Origin: an uncultured Clostridia bacterium
GTDB taxonomy: Bacteria; Bacillota; Clostridia; Oscillospirales; Acutalibacteraceae
Direction of reading: 5' to 3'
DNA length: 64,000 nucleotides
Assembly (NCBI GenBank): GCA_946407065.1
Contig: CAMJMQ010000003.1
Location: 105,920-169,919, forward strand
Each line of letters opens with the position of its first letter. Position 1 is the first letter of the stretch. Shown in pieces: positions 25,260-34,369 of this stretch. The translations under genes and the position numbers were made by a program. A model generated the notes under the pieces. The model was not told the origin of the DNA, ran no database searches, and saw only the letters and a program-made list of their open reading frames with translations.

Positions 25260-25481
25260 ACGGCGCCTCCTGTCTATTCGTTACATGCGTGATTAAAATC
25301 ACGCTCCAACATCAATGCAATTCCTCAGTCAGCTAACGCTGACAGCTTCCTCGTCAAAAGCAACTCCCCTTGTCCTTCGGACATTCCCCCAACGGGGGCA
25401 CCTTTCCCAAAGGGAACCTTTATATCCCTATTATAGCGCGAAAAAACGACGGGAGCAATACCCGCCGTCATTTTCGGACAT

Positions 25482-25507
25482 AAAAAAACAACCACCCTAC
25501 TGGGTGG
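25482..25507 (-). terminator. Terminator of the 5S rRNA gene
   Basis: Minus strand: CCACCC/GGGTGG stem with a four-base loop, followed by TTGTTTTTTT, twelve bases after the rRNA. Confidence 0.88.
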
Positions 25508-25519
25508 AAGCTTTTATGT

Positions 25520-25635
<116 letters not shown>

Positions 25636-25659
25636 TATGTTCTTTTCGGAACAGTTGCT

Positions 25660-25688
25660 ATTATAGCACCGTGGATTTGAAAATGCAA
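25660..25688 (-). promoter_or_regulatory. Sigma-A promoter of the 5S rRNA gene
   Basis: Minus-strand TTGCAT, 17-base spacer, TATAAT. The stretch TTGCATTTTCAAA and the TGCTATAATA end are shared with the AEC transporter promoter at 54601-54629. Confidence 0.85.
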
Positions 25689-25746
25689 GTACTTTTTAAC
25701 AATTTTTTAATAAAATTTAAATTTTCGTAGTATTTCATAGTTTTAT

Positions 25747-25775
25747 TTGACTATCCTCTCCAATTTGAGTACAAT
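25747..25775 (+). promoter_or_regulatory. Sigma-A promoter of the binding-lipoprotein gene
   Basis: TTGACT, 17-base spacer, TACAAT. Confidence 0.8.
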
Positions 25776-25837
25776 AAAGATAAGTTGCTTTGATTCTGTC
25801 GAAACAAGGCAAAAACAGAAACCATGAGGTGTCACAA

Positions 25838-26890
25838 ATGAAACGAATTCTTTCTATCGTATTGACCCTGTGCATGCTCCTTTCATGCGCGGCGATCTTC
25901 AGCGGATGCAATTCCAAGACTTCCAACGACTGGCCTGTCACCATCGGTGACGTTACCATCGATAAAGAGCCCCAGAACATCGTGGTACTCAATGATGTGT
26001 TCGCCGACATCATCTCCTACATCGGCTATGACGTCAAGATGGTGGGACGCTCAGAGGAATGTGATCAGGAATTCCTGCATGTTGTTCCCGTGATGGGCAA
26101 GGGCGCCGCTCCCGATACTGCGGCGATCGCAGCGGCAAAGACCGATCTGGTCATCGCGGACACCACACTCGGCGCCGACGTCAAGAGCGCGATCGAGTCA
26201 AACGGCGCAAAGGTCGTCACCCTTGACGTACCCGCTACATCGGAGGCGCTCCGCAACCTGTATTCCGATCTCGGCACCGTGTTAGGCGGCAAGACCACCG
26301 GTAAAGAAAAGGGCGAGAAAGGCTATGAGGAACTGCTCAACATGCTCAGCACCATGAACACCGCCACCTCCAACGTCGTACAGACGGTCGCCTACATCTA
26401 CTTGGATGAGACCGGCAAGCCGTGCACCTTTGTTAAGGGAACACTGGAATATCAGTTCTTCAACTATAACGGCAACAGCAACGTCTTTTCCAATCAGGCA
26501 GCGCCGCCCATCAATCTCGATGAGCTCAAGCTCGGTTCCCCGATTTTCATCTTCTATGACAACGAAAATGTACTGACGACGCTGATGACCGATCCGAGCC
26601 TTGCGAATGTCAACGCGCTCGCCGAGGGTCACACTTATCAGATCCCGAAAAAGGCGTTCTTCCGCTTTGGCAAATCCGCCGAGCAGGCAATCTTTGATAT
26701 GCTCAACTACATCGACAAGACCACTAAAGGTACGCCCGACAGCGCGACACGCGACTATTCCGTGCCCGCGACTACGGCGGAAACGACCGCTGCCGCGCCC
26801 GTCGCGACCGAGGCTCCCGCCGCCAACGCCGCCCCTGCTTCAAGCAGTCAGGATGACAGCGGCGAGATCAACTACACCGTAGAAGGATAA
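25838..26890 (+). CDS. Substrate-binding lipoprotein (BtuF/FepB-like fold)
   Basis: Predicted surface lipoprotein of the type that delivers iron-chelates, haem or cobalamin to ABC importers. The 350-residue protein starts MKRILSIVLTLCMLL with a lipobox ending FSGC at Cys 22. The domain begins NIVVLNDVFADIISYIGYDVKMVG and has AAAKTDLVIADTTLG, typical of the helical-backbone group. The C-terminal 45 residues are a low-complexity Ala/Thr/Pro tail. The start at 25838 has a TGAGGT site. No permease or ATPase gene is adjacent, so the partner transporter is elsewhere or the protein has another role. Ligand unknown. Confidence 0.8.
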   Translation: MKRILSIVLTLCMLLSCAAIFSGCNSKTSNDWPVTIGDVTIDKEPQNIVVLNDVFADIISYIGYDVKMVGRSEECDQEFLHVVPVMGKGAAPDTAAIAAAKTDLVIADTTLGADVKSAIESNGAKVVTLDVPATSEALRNLYSDLGTVLGGKTTGKEKGEKGYEELLNMLSTMNTATSNVVQTVAYIYLDETGKPCTFVKGTLEYQFFNYNGNSNVFSNQAAPPINLDELKLGSPIFIFYDNENVLTTLMTDPSLANVNALAEGHTYQIPKKAFFRFGKSAEQAIFDMLNYIDKTTKGTPDSATRDYSVPATTAETTAAAPVATEAPAANAAPASSSQDDSGEINYTVEG

Positions 26891-26905
26891 ACAGTATAAT
26901 ATCAT

Positions 26906-26937
26906 GACAGCCTCCGCGAAAACGGAGGCTGTTTTTG
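26906..26937 (+). terminator. Terminator of the binding-lipoprotein gene
   Basis: ACAGCCTCCG/CGGAGGCTGT stem followed by TTTTTG. Confidence 0.88.
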
Positions 26938-26980
26938 TGCCTGATTGCAGATTTGTCACGGTCACTTAAATCCCAATGAA

Positions 26981-27009
26981 AAGGAAAAAGCCCCTCGTTA
27001 TGAGGGGCT
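26981..27009 (-). terminator. Terminator of the L,D-transpeptidase gene
   Basis: Minus strand: AGCCCCTC/GAGGGGCT stem followed by TTTTTCC, just after the stop codon. Confidence 0.85.
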
Positions 27010-27015
27010 GTCGTT

Positions 27016-28251
27016 TTATTCTGTCACGGTCACGGTACGTGTGACGCGCGTTTTGAGGTTAAAGTCATCGGTGATCGAATAGGTCAGATAATAGACGCCG
27101 GGTTTTTCGGAAATGACCTGACCGGCGACCTTGACGCGGTCGGAGATATCGTTGCCGCAGATATCGGCGGCGGTGATACCGTCCATATCATCGAAGTGCG
27201 CGCCCTTCTTGAGCGTAAGGTCATCCGCGCCCTCCAGAGTCGGCAGCTTGCCGAGGAAGGGGTTGCCCTGTGTATTGTCGGTGGGATCCCATGTCACGCC
27301 GACAGGCAGCTTGGGAGCGTTGGGTCTGCCGAGCGGATCGGCCTTGGTATCGGCGTCGATCACGTGGACGGGCGTATTCAGATCACAGTTGCGCATGATC
27401 CAATAGACATCCGAGACCATCATGCGGACGCACCCCTGAGAAGCGGGTTCGCCGAGCTTGTTGAACTCCGCGGTCTCCAGCGTATCGTGAGAGGTCGCCT
27501 CATAGGGGACGCTGTGGAACAAAAAGTCATCCTTGAAGCCCGAGACGAACATGCCGTACACATTGTCATAGAGCGGGTGCCACGGCTCCTGGAAATAGAT
27601 GGAGAAGTCGCCGGTGATGGTGGTGAACTCGCCGCCCTTGCCGCAGGAGCAGATCATCGCGCGGACGGGTACAGTGTACTGACCGTCCTGATCCTTGGTG
27701 TACACGGTGACGGTGTTGGTACGACGGTTGACGGTGATGCTGTAGATATCACGCGCGCCGCTCGCCTGATTCTGCGCGAGCACATCCTGATTCGCCTTGA
27801 TCGCGGTGGTCACCTCATCCGGCTGTTCCGGATCGGTGTTCTCGGTAACGGTGAACTGACATTCTGCCGTAAAATTACGTGAGGTCGCGGTGACGGTCGC
27901 CTTACCGACAGAAAGCGCGTCGGTGTGTCCGGCGGAGTCAACGCGAACAACAGCGGGATCGGATGATGTAAATTCGACCTCCTTCATGTTGATGGCAGAA
28001 GGCATGCTCAGGATACACACATCGCCGGTCTTGACGTCCATCTTGGACGCCTTGTCCGCGCTCATCTGCATATTCAGCGCTCCGTTATCCTCCGCCTTTT
28101 TATTGATGTCAATAAAACGCAGGACAACCAGCACCGCCAACACGATGATCACGATGACGCCGACGATAAACAGTATCTTCTTAGTCGGATTGCTCCGGGA
28201 TTGATCGTAACGGTATTTGCTACCGTATCTCATTACTTTTATCGGTTTCAT
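27016..28251 (-). CDS. Membrane-anchored L,D-transpeptidase (YkuD domain) with Ig-like domain
   Basis: Probably cross-links peptidoglycan or attaches proteins to it. Of 411 residues: a basic cytoplasmic start, one membrane segment at about 25-47, a bacterial Ig-like (Big_2-type) domain at about 55-137, and a YkuD domain at about 168-295 with catalytic H246 (FHSVPY) and C274 (SQGCVRM). A further beta-rich domain (LTLKKGAHFDDMDGI..., HYR/Ig-like) forms the C-terminus. The predicted -10 box ends eight bases before the ATG at 28251, which would make the mRNA nearly leaderless; an internal ATG at 28233 has no better ribosome site. It diverges from the RlmD-like gene. Confidence 0.93.
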   Translation of the reverse strand: MKPIKVMRYGSKYRYDQSRSNPTKKILFIVGVIVIIVLAVLVVLRFIDINKKAEDNGALNMQMSADKASKMDVKTGDVCILSMPSAINMKEVEFTSSDPAVVRVDSAGHTDALSVGKATVTATSRNFTAECQFTVTENTDPEQPDEVTTAIKANQDVLAQNQASGARDIYSITVNRRTNTVTVYTKDQDGQYTVPVRAMICSCGKGGEFTTITGDFSIYFQEPWHPLYDNVYGMFVSGFKDDFLFHSVPYEATSHDTLETAEFNKLGEPASQGCVRMMVSDVYWIMRNCDLNTPVHVIDADTKADPLGRPNAPKLPVGVTWDPTDNTQGNPFLGKLPTLEGADDLTLKKGAHFDDMDGITAADICGNDISDRVKVAGQVISEKPGVYYLTYSITDDFNLKTRVTRTVTVTE

Positions 28252-28258
28252 ATCCCTG

Positions 28259-28287
28259 ATTATACACGATTGTTCCCGATTTATCAA
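28259..28287 (-). promoter_or_regulatory. Sigma-A promoter of the L,D-transpeptidase gene (leaderless configuration)
   Basis: Minus-strand TTGATA, 17-base spacer, TATAAT. The -10 box ends eight bases before the start codon. Confidence 0.78.
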
Positions 28288-28324
28288 GTTACAGTTTATT
28301 TATCGCGAATATCGCCGCAAAAGA

Positions 28325-28353
28325 TTGAAAAAACCGCCGCATCATGCTACAAT
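28325..28353 (+). promoter_or_regulatory. Sigma-A promoter of the RlmD-like gene (leaderless configuration)
   Basis: TTGAAA, 17-base spacer, TACAAT. The -10 box ends at 28353 and the start codon is at 28360, so transcription should begin at or next to the A of ATG. Confidence 0.78.
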
Positions 28354-28359
28354 ATCGAT

Positions 28360-29502
28360 ATGAATGATTTTTGTCGATACGCAAAAAAATGCAATTCCTG
28401 TCAGCTGTGTAACCTCAGCTACGAGGAACAGCTCCGACACAAAGAGAATATCTGCCGCAAATATCCGGGCAAGGTCTGCCGTGTGATGAAGATCACCCCC
28501 TCTCCCCGGATCACGGGCTACCGCAACAAGGCGCAGTTCGTCTACAAACGTGAGGGAAAGCGTCTGGTAAGCGGTCTGTATAAATCCGCCACGCATAGTG
28601 TGATGGCGGCGGATCACTGCGCGATCTGCACGGAAAACGCGAACAAGATCACCGCGGCGCTCGCAAAGCTCTTCTACAGCTTCAAGGTCATGCCCTATGA
28701 CCCCTACACCGAACGCGGCTGGCTCAAAAGCGTCGTCATCCGTGAGGCGGTATCCACCGGAGAAGTGATGGCGGTCATCAACGGCGCGGATCATATCTTT
28801 CCCGCCAAGCGCACCTTCACCACCGCCCTGCAAAAGGCGTGCCCGATGCTGACTACCGCCGTGATCACGGTCAACCGCGACCGCACCAAGCTCTTCACGG
28901 GCAAGCAAAGCGAGATCCTGTTCGGCAGCGGTACCATCACCGATATCCTTTGCGGTGAAAAATTCCTCATCTCCCCCACCTCGTTCTATCAGATCAACCA
29001 CGATCAAACGGAGCAGCTCTATCAAAAGGCGCTGGCGCTCGCCGAGCTGTCGGGGAACGAGATCGTGCTCGACGCCTACTGCGGCATCGGCACCATCGGC
29101 ATCATCGCCGCACGTCGGGCGAAGTTCGTCCACGCGGTCGAGTTGAATCCCGCCGCGATTGCCGACGCAAAGCGCAACGCAAAGCTCAACGGCATCGACA
29201 ACATCCGTTTCACCGCCGCCGACAGCAAGGATTATGTCAAGGAGCTCCTCATACAGGGAGAGCACATCGACGCTGCCTTCATCGACCCGCCCCGCGCGGG
29301 ATGCACCGCAAGCTTCCTCAACTCACTGGCGCGGCTCTCCCCCGACAAAATCGTCTACATCTCCTGTAACCCTGAGACGCAGGCGAGGGATCTGCGCATC
29401 CTCTCAAGGCTCGGCTATCAGGCAAAAATCTGCTACCCCTTCGACATGTTCCCGCATGCCAACCACACAGAATCGGTGGTTCTGTTAACAAAGAAAGACT
29501 AA
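28360..29502 (+). CDS. 23S rRNA m5U methyltransferase, RlmD/RumA family
   Basis: SAM-dependent methylation of a uridine in rRNA (or tRNA). The 380-residue protein starts with an iron-sulfur cysteine cluster (CRYAKKCNSCQLC), lacks the usual N-terminal TRAM domain, and has SAM motif DAYCGIGTIG near 225, DPPRAGC near 307 and the catalytic Cys in VYISCNPETQARDL near 335. The longer in-frame extension to 28201 overlaps the divergent promoter and is rejected. No ribosome binding site precedes the ATG; the mRNA is predicted to be leaderless. A DUF1275 gene follows after three bases. Confidence 0.93.
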   Translation: MNDFCRYAKKCNSCQLCNLSYEEQLRHKENICRKYPGKVCRVMKITPSPRITGYRNKAQFVYKREGKRLVSGLYKSATHSVMAADHCAICTENANKITAALAKLFYSFKVMPYDPYTERGWLKSVVIREAVSTGEVMAVINGADHIFPAKRTFTTALQKACPMLTTAVITVNRDRTKLFTGKQSEILFGSGTITDILCGEKFLISPTSFYQINHDQTEQLYQKALALAELSGNEIVLDAYCGIGTIGIIAARRAKFVHAVELNPAAIADAKRNAKLNGIDNIRFTAADSKDYVKELLIQGEHIDAAFIDPPRAGCTASFLNSLARLSPDKIVYISCNPETQARDLRILSRLGYQAKICYPFDMFPHANHTESVVLLTKKD

Positions 29503-29505
29503 TTC

Positions 29506-30168
29506 ATGAAGCATACAACAACGCAAACCTCAGAGAGCTTCCTGCTCAGCGCGATCCTGTCCTTTTCGGGCGGCTTGCAGGATGCTTACACCTACAATAT
29601 ACGCGACAACGTATTTGCCAACGCGCAGACGGGCAACGTTGTCCTGATGAGTCAGAATTATCTGACGGGCAACTGGCAAAACGGCATCCACTATATGCTC
29701 CCTCTGCTCGCATTCGCGACGGGCATTTTCATCACTGAGCAGATCGAGGCACGGTTCAAAAGCAACAAAGGTGTACACTGGCGGCAGATCGTGCTGATCA
29801 TCGAGATCCTGCTGCTGGCGGTCGTCGGATTTCTGCCGCAGCAAATGAACACGATCGCCAACATCCTCGTGTCATTCTCCTGCGCGATGCAGGTACAGAC
29901 GTTCCGCACCGTACACGGCTACGGCTACGCAAGCACAATGTGTATTGGCAATCTACGCAGCGGAACAGAGAGCCTGTCGCGGTATCTGCGCACGCGCGAT
30001 AAACAATTGTTATATAAGGCGCTGCACTTCTTCGGCATCATCCTGATCTTCGCGATCGGCGCGGGGGTCGGCGGCGTTCTGTCATCCCTGTTTGATATCA
30101 GAACCATCTGGATCTCGCCGATCCTGCTGTTGATCGTCGTCATCATGATGGCGAAGGAAAGCCGATAG
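29506..30168 (+). CDS. DUF1275 (YoaK-family) membrane protein
   Basis: Integral membrane protein of unknown function. The 220-residue sequence shows the family start FLLSAILSFSGGLQDAYTY, the conserved ANAQTGNVVLM near 44, and about six hydrophobic segments (around 15-30, 60-80, 92-112, 115-133, 172-192 and 195-215). It begins three bases after the methyltransferase stop, so the two are cotranscribed; no functional link is apparent. A transport or stress role is only a family suggestion. Confidence 0.9.
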   Translation: MKHTTTQTSESFLLSAILSFSGGLQDAYTYNIRDNVFANAQTGNVVLMSQNYLTGNWQNGIHYMLPLLAFATGIFITEQIEARFKSNKGVHWRQIVLIIEILLLAVVGFLPQQMNTIANILVSFSCAMQVQTFRTVHGYGYASTMCIGNLRSGTESLSRYLRTRDKQLLYKALHFFGIILIFAIGAGVGGVLSSLFDIRTIWISPILLLIVVIMMAKESR

Positions 30169-30243
30169 GCATGTAGCGTGTCGTGCCGGTATCGCGCGAC
30201 ACATCCTCCACACACCTCACCGTTCATCACAGAAAGGTCGATT

Positions 30244-31278
30244 ATGTTTCCTATCATTGTTTGTTCCGCAGTAACCTTCTTCTGGGTCCTGCTGGTCATC
30301 TCATTCCTCATAGACAGAAGCAGATATCGCAACTGCTATCTGCTGTTTCTCGCGCTGGCAAGCTCCGTCTTTGCGTTGACGTTCCTTGCCGGCGAGCATC
30401 AAAAAACCGTTTTGGTCGTGATGATGATCGTCATCCTCATCGCCCTCCTGATTGTTCCGATATTCCTGATCTGCAACGGCATAGTGATGCTCAGGCGCGA
30501 GGGGCGCAGCCTCGCCAATCTACTGTCGCTGTTCTTCGGGATCATCATCGCGCTGGGCGAGATCGCGACGCTGGTCGCCGTGCTGATCCCCGCGTTCGGC
30601 GGAAGAGATTGGATCTTCGAAACCTCCCTGCGCAGGATCAACCGTATCAGTGTGTTTTTCAGCATTACGGTCATCTATATCTCGATGTGTTTTTTGGTGT
30701 TCATGTTCTACTGCGTTTTTCTCCAGATCATCCCCCGCAAGCGTGATTTTGACTATGTCATCATCCACGGAGCGGGACTGCTGGACGGCGACCGCATCTC
30801 CAAGCTCCTCGCCGACCGACTGGATAAGGCGATCGAGGTCTATCAAAAGGATCCCACCCCGCCGATCATGATCCCCTCCGGCGGCAAGGGCTCGGACGAG
30901 AAGATCTCCGAAGCCGAGGCGATGGCACGCTACCTGATCGACAAGGGGATCCCGCCCGAGAAGATCATCAAGGAGGATCAGTCCCTGACCACCTTAGAAA
31001 ATCTAAAATTCTCAAAAAGAATTATCGACGCCCGCGAGGGCAGCAAATACACCGTGCTGGTCACCAGCAACTACCACGTATACAGAGCGCTGCGATATTG
31101 CCGCAAAATCAAGATGAAGTGCACCGGCGTCGGCAGCCATGTGGCGTTCTACTACTGGCCCAGCGCCCTGATCCGCGAGTTCATCGCCGTTCACTCCGAG
31201 AAAAAGCACCTGATCACCTTCATCCTCGGGTGGGTGATCTGCATGATCCCGCTGTTCGTCGCGTTCTTTGTGCGCTGA
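30244..31278 (+). CDS. YdcF/ElyC/SanA-family (DUF218) membrane protein
   Basis: The 344-residue protein has about five N-terminal membrane segments (within residues 1-155), a DUF218 domain at about 160-310 and a final membrane segment near the C-terminus. Family motifs: DYVIIHGAGLLDGDRIS near 167, IPSGGKGSDEKISEAEAM near 200, EDQSLTTLENLKFSK near 240 and VLVTSNYHVYRAL near 265. Members have been linked to envelope-polymer maintenance, but no reaction is established. The start at 30244 has an AGAAAGG site; the longer upstream frame is rejected. It may be read from the promoter of the methyltransferase gene. Confidence 0.9.
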   Translation: MFPIIVCSAVTFFWVLLVISFLIDRSRYRNCYLLFLALASSVFALTFLAGEHQKTVLVVMMIVILIALLIVPIFLICNGIVMLRREGRSLANLLSLFFGIIIALGEIATLVAVLIPAFGGRDWIFETSLRRINRISVFFSITVIYISMCFLVFMFYCVFLQIIPRKRDFDYVIIHGAGLLDGDRISKLLADRLDKAIEVYQKDPTPPIMIPSGGKGSDEKISEAEAMARYLIDKGIPPEKIIKEDQSLTTLENLKFSKRIIDAREGSKYTVLVTSNYHVYRALRYCRKIKMKCTGVGSHVAFYYWPSALIREFIAVHSEKKHLITFILGWVICMIPLFVAFFVR

Positions 31279-31929
31279 GCGAACACGCGGTGTCCATCAT
31301 CCCCAACGGTAAACTGATTTGCTCCGCGTTTGGATGACAGCGACCGGAAAGGTCACGGTACGTCGACAAGCGCCGTACCCTACGGAGGGATCGATCTGCT
31401 CCGCATTTGGGTGGCAGTGCTCGGAAGGTCTCGGCGGGAGTAAACCCCCGCCCTACGAGGAGCGTTTCAGCGGATTTGTAGGGGAGTGCCTTTGAGGAGT
31501 TGTCCAAATCTATGATTTGGTTCACAACTCCCATGCAACAGCGCTCCAAGAGCGGATTCATCCGCGATTGGCTAAGTGCCACTGTGGTGCTCCCGCGGCA
31601 GAGCGTTGGTCACAATACAATGGATGTTAAGGAAATGTGCGTTTTGTAGGGTACGGCATTTGAACACGCGTGTTCGACGTACCGCATGGCAGAAAGGTTT
31701 CTTCCCTATCTACAGTTTTCGATACAGAAAACGCCCGTCATTCGGCTGGTCGTTTCATTTGCTCCGCATTTGGGTGGCAGTGCTCGGAAGGTCTCGGCGG
31801 GAGTGAACCCCCGCCCTACGAGGAGCGTTGTAGCGTTATTGCGGGGGCGTCGTATAACTAAAAAATGAAAATTGATAAAAAAACAACACGTGAGTATTTT
31901 CATACTCACGTGTTTTTTCTTTCACAGAA
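31279..31929. repeat. Repeat-rich intergenic region
   Basis: No credible gene. Two 70-base copies at 31397-31466 and 31760-31829 differ at a single base (GCTCCGCATTTGGGTGGCAG ... CTCGGCGGGAGT ... CCCCCGCCCTAC ... GAGCGTT). A third relative at about 31317-31385 keeps the flank but has a GGTACGTCG/CGCCGTACC stem. A GTAGGGTACGGCATTTGAAC unit is at about 31647-31688, and the palindrome GGAGTTGTCCAAATC...GATTTGG...ACAACTCC at about 31496-31531 recurs near 38.88 kb. Small open frames here are in repeats. Confidence 0.8.
31886..31913 (-). terminator. Terminator of the beta-helix/dockerin gene
   Basis: Perfect 12-base stem ACACGTGAGTAT/ATACTCACGTGT with a four-base loop, with T runs on both strands, so it can act in either direction. 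Confidence 0.88.
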
Positions 31930-34140
31930 TTATTTTATTCTCTCACCGATAGGATACTGTGTGTCGAAATTCGCTAAATAGCGCTGGATCAACGTAACGT
32001 CCGTCACATCGATGAACAAGTCGCCGTTCACGTTGCCGCGACTGAGCGTCACATCATCGTAGGGGGTGTCGATGTACACAATCCGGCGTAGGAGTATAGC
32101 GGTATCAACGGATTCGACCGCGCCGTTGCCGTCGGCGTCACCGAGGATGATCACAGGTGCCGAGGGCTTGGTGGTCAGGTGCGTCACCCCGCCGTCACCT
32201 TCGACCGTGACGGTATAATTCTTCGTGATATTGTTATTCGACTTGACGGTGACGGTCGCCTGACCCTCGCCTACGGCGATCACCATGCCGTTCTGATCGA
32301 CTACCACGACCTCTTCATCACTGCTGGAATAGGTGAAGGAAGCGATGGCGTTGGTGGGGCGTACATCGGGCGCGATATGGAAGATCGAGCCGACGCCCAT
32401 CTTCGCGCCGACCTTATCCGTTACATCCCACGGGATATAGAAATTAGTCAGCGCCGAGGATGTGGAATAATGCGACTGAGCGGTATTCTTACCGAAGGAA
32501 TTGCTATCGGCACAGCTGACGGTCGTGTTGCTCTTGACCGTGGTCGCCGTCGTGGTGGAGGTCAGCCAGATACCCGAATCCAAACAGTTGCGGATACGGT
32601 TCCAGCGGACATTGCTCAGCTTGGAACCATTCGCAAACAAGCCGATGTTCTTGGTGCCCATGATATCATTATCGTCGAGCTTATCGATGCTCATGTCGTA
32701 GATGCCGATGCCGTATTTTCCGCAGTTCGAGATACGGTTGAAGCGGACGTTGTTGACCTTGCCGCCGTTGGTTCCGTCGAGCTGGATGCCGTTGACCTCA
32801 GCGCCGTCGATCACATTGTAGCTGACGGTCGAAGCGCTGGCGTTGCCGCGCACGACGATACCGTAGTAATTGTCGCTGTGGACGGTATTTTGGGAGCAGA
32901 GGATCTCGTTATCCGTGACGGATGTATTGCGGACGTCCTCCAGGCGGATACCGTTGCCGCGGACGTCGATGATGTTATCGTGGATGGAAGCGCCGTCGAT
33001 GTAGTAATCGCCCGCGGGCAGACCGCCGCTTTCATCGCCGCTGTCTACGGGGGATCTCGCGGTGAGCTTTTCGCCGAGCACCGCGATACCCTGACTGGAG
33101 TAGGAGGCGTATTTGTCATCGGTCGTGCCGATATCCGTCAAAATGTTATATGCGATCGTGATATTGGCTTTGCCGGGCGCTTGATAGGCGTCACTCGCAT
33201 GGCTCTGTGTGCCGCCCTTCGCGGCTAATTTGCCGGACAGATAGGTACAGCCGCCGGGCTCCGCGTAGAGCGTGATGCCGCGCGGCGCGTTATTGATGAT
33301 GTTCTTGGTGATATTCACGTTCGTCCAGTTCATGCCTTGGATCGCGATACTGCTCATATCGTTGAAAACATTGGAGCGAATGGTGATATTGTTATGCGGA
33401 CGGTTATGCACCGCTGTATGCGAGCCGATCGCGCGCGGCATATCCGCAAACATACAGTTCTCGATCAGCACATTGCTGACAGGCAGATCCTCGCACCGAC
33501 CGTTGGTGATATGGAACGGATGGAGCACATCGAGCTGGATCGCCTCATAGCCGTAGTTGCCGGGGGTGAGCTGCTGATCCGTGAAGGAACAACCGCGAAT
33601 CGTCAACCCGTCCACGCCCGCGAACTCGGTCATATGACCTTCCTTTTCATTCATCAGCGTCACATCATCCATCGTAAAGTTCTTGGTATGGAACGCTTTG
33701 ATGATGGTATTCTCACCGAAGCCGCCGTCGAAGGTGCCGCCGAACACGCGCACATTCTCATACGCGTAGCCGGTCACACCGGTGTTGACGCCGTCCTCAT
33801 CTCCGACGCGCAGCATATTGCCCGCTCCCGCGCCCGGACGATGGAGCGTCACGCCGCGCAGATCGAGTGTCGTATTACTGTAAACGCGCAAAACATAGTT
33901 CAGGTCATACTCGCCCTCGGGGACGACAACCGTATAGGGCAGCTCCGCCGTGGCATTCTGTTTTGCCTCATCCAACGCGCTTTGTACCGCCCAACGAAAT
34001 CCGTAGGAATCGATATCCTCCGCGGTAACGGAGAGAACGACCTCTTCCCCGTCGACAGCGCCCGCGGGGAACACAGTCATCCCGACCGACAGTGCCAGCA
34101 CCAGCAGGAGTGCTAAGCTAAGTTTGATGATTGCTTTCAT
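31930..34140 (-). CDS. Secreted right-handed beta-helix protein with Ig-like and dockerin domains
   Basis: Exported surface protein, probably binding or cleaving a polysaccharide. Of 736 residues: a signal peptide to about residue 28 (cleavage after PAGA), a pectate-lyase-like parallel beta-helix at about 60-560 with many Asn/Ile-rich coils (ITIRSNVFNDMSS, ITKNIINNAPRGITLYA), a Big_2-type Ig-like domain at about 580-655, and a type I dockerin at about 665-736 with two calcium-binding repeats (GDADGNGAVESVDTAILLRR, GNVNGDLFIDVTDVTLIQRY). No cohesin is in the window. The start at 34140 has an AGAGGTGA site. The enzymatic activity, if any, is unknown. Confidence 0.9.
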   Translation of the reverse strand: MKAIIKLSLALLLVLALSVGMTVFPAGAVDGEEVVLSVTAEDIDSYGFRWAVQSALDEAKQNATAELPYTVVVPEGEYDLNYVLRVYSNTTLDLRGVTLHRPGAGAGNMLRVGDEDGVNTGVTGYAYENVRVFGGTFDGGFGENTIIKAFHTKNFTMDDVTLMNEKEGHMTEFAGVDGLTIRGCSFTDQQLTPGNYGYEAIQLDVLHPFHITNGRCEDLPVSNVLIENCMFADMPRAIGSHTAVHNRPHNNITIRSNVFNDMSSIAIQGMNWTNVNITKNIINNAPRGITLYAEPGGCTYLSGKLAAKGGTQSHASDAYQAPGKANITIAYNILTDIGTTDDKYASYSSQGIAVLGEKLTARSPVDSGDESGGLPAGDYYIDGASIHDNIIDVRGNGIRLEDVRNTSVTDNEILCSQNTVHSDNYYGIVVRGNASASTVSYNVIDGAEVNGIQLDGTNGGKVNNVRFNRISNCGKYGIGIYDMSIDKLDDNDIMGTKNIGLFANGSKLSNVRWNRIRNCLDSGIWLTSTTTATTVKSNTTVSCADSNSFGKNTAQSHYSTSSALTNFYIPWDVTDKVGAKMGVGSIFHIAPDVRPTNAIASFTYSSSDEEVVVVDQNGMVIAVGEGQATVTVKSNNNITKNYTVTVEGDGGVTHLTTKPSAPVIILGDADGNGAVESVDTAILLRRIVYIDTPYDDVTLSRGNVNGDLFIDVTDVTLIQRYLANFDTQYPIGERIK

Positions 34141-34167
34141 CAAATCACCTCTTTCCATGATACTAAC

Positions 34168-34196
34168 ATTGTAAATCAACCGAATCGAAAAATCAA
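34168..34196 (-). promoter_or_regulatory. Sigma-A promoter of the beta-helix/dockerin gene
   Basis: Minus-strand TTGATT, 17-base spacer, TACAAT. Confidence 0.75.
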
Positions 34197-34266
34197 TAGA
34201 AGATAACGAATCGAAACACCGATTGAACAGAATCAAAAAGATTTTTTCGGAACTTGTCAAATTTGA

Positions 34267-34295
34267 TTGTATTAGCAGGATTTCTGTGGTAAACT
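34267..34295 (+). promoter_or_regulatory. Possible sigma-A promoter of the NlpC/Fn3 gene
   Basis: TTGTAT, 17-base spacer, TAAACT; weaker match. The start point would be near 34302. Confidence 0.5.
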
Positions 34296-34369
34296 ATACT
34301 TGTATGAAAACATTCCCGCACCATCTCCTGCGGATGGCTGCGGGAACAAAAATGAGGAAGTGTAGAACA

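Noticed and set aside
31576..31909. Several 60-76 codon open frames in the 31.6-31.9 kb gap
   Set aside because: They read through dispersed palindromic repeats, and several overlap each other on both strands.
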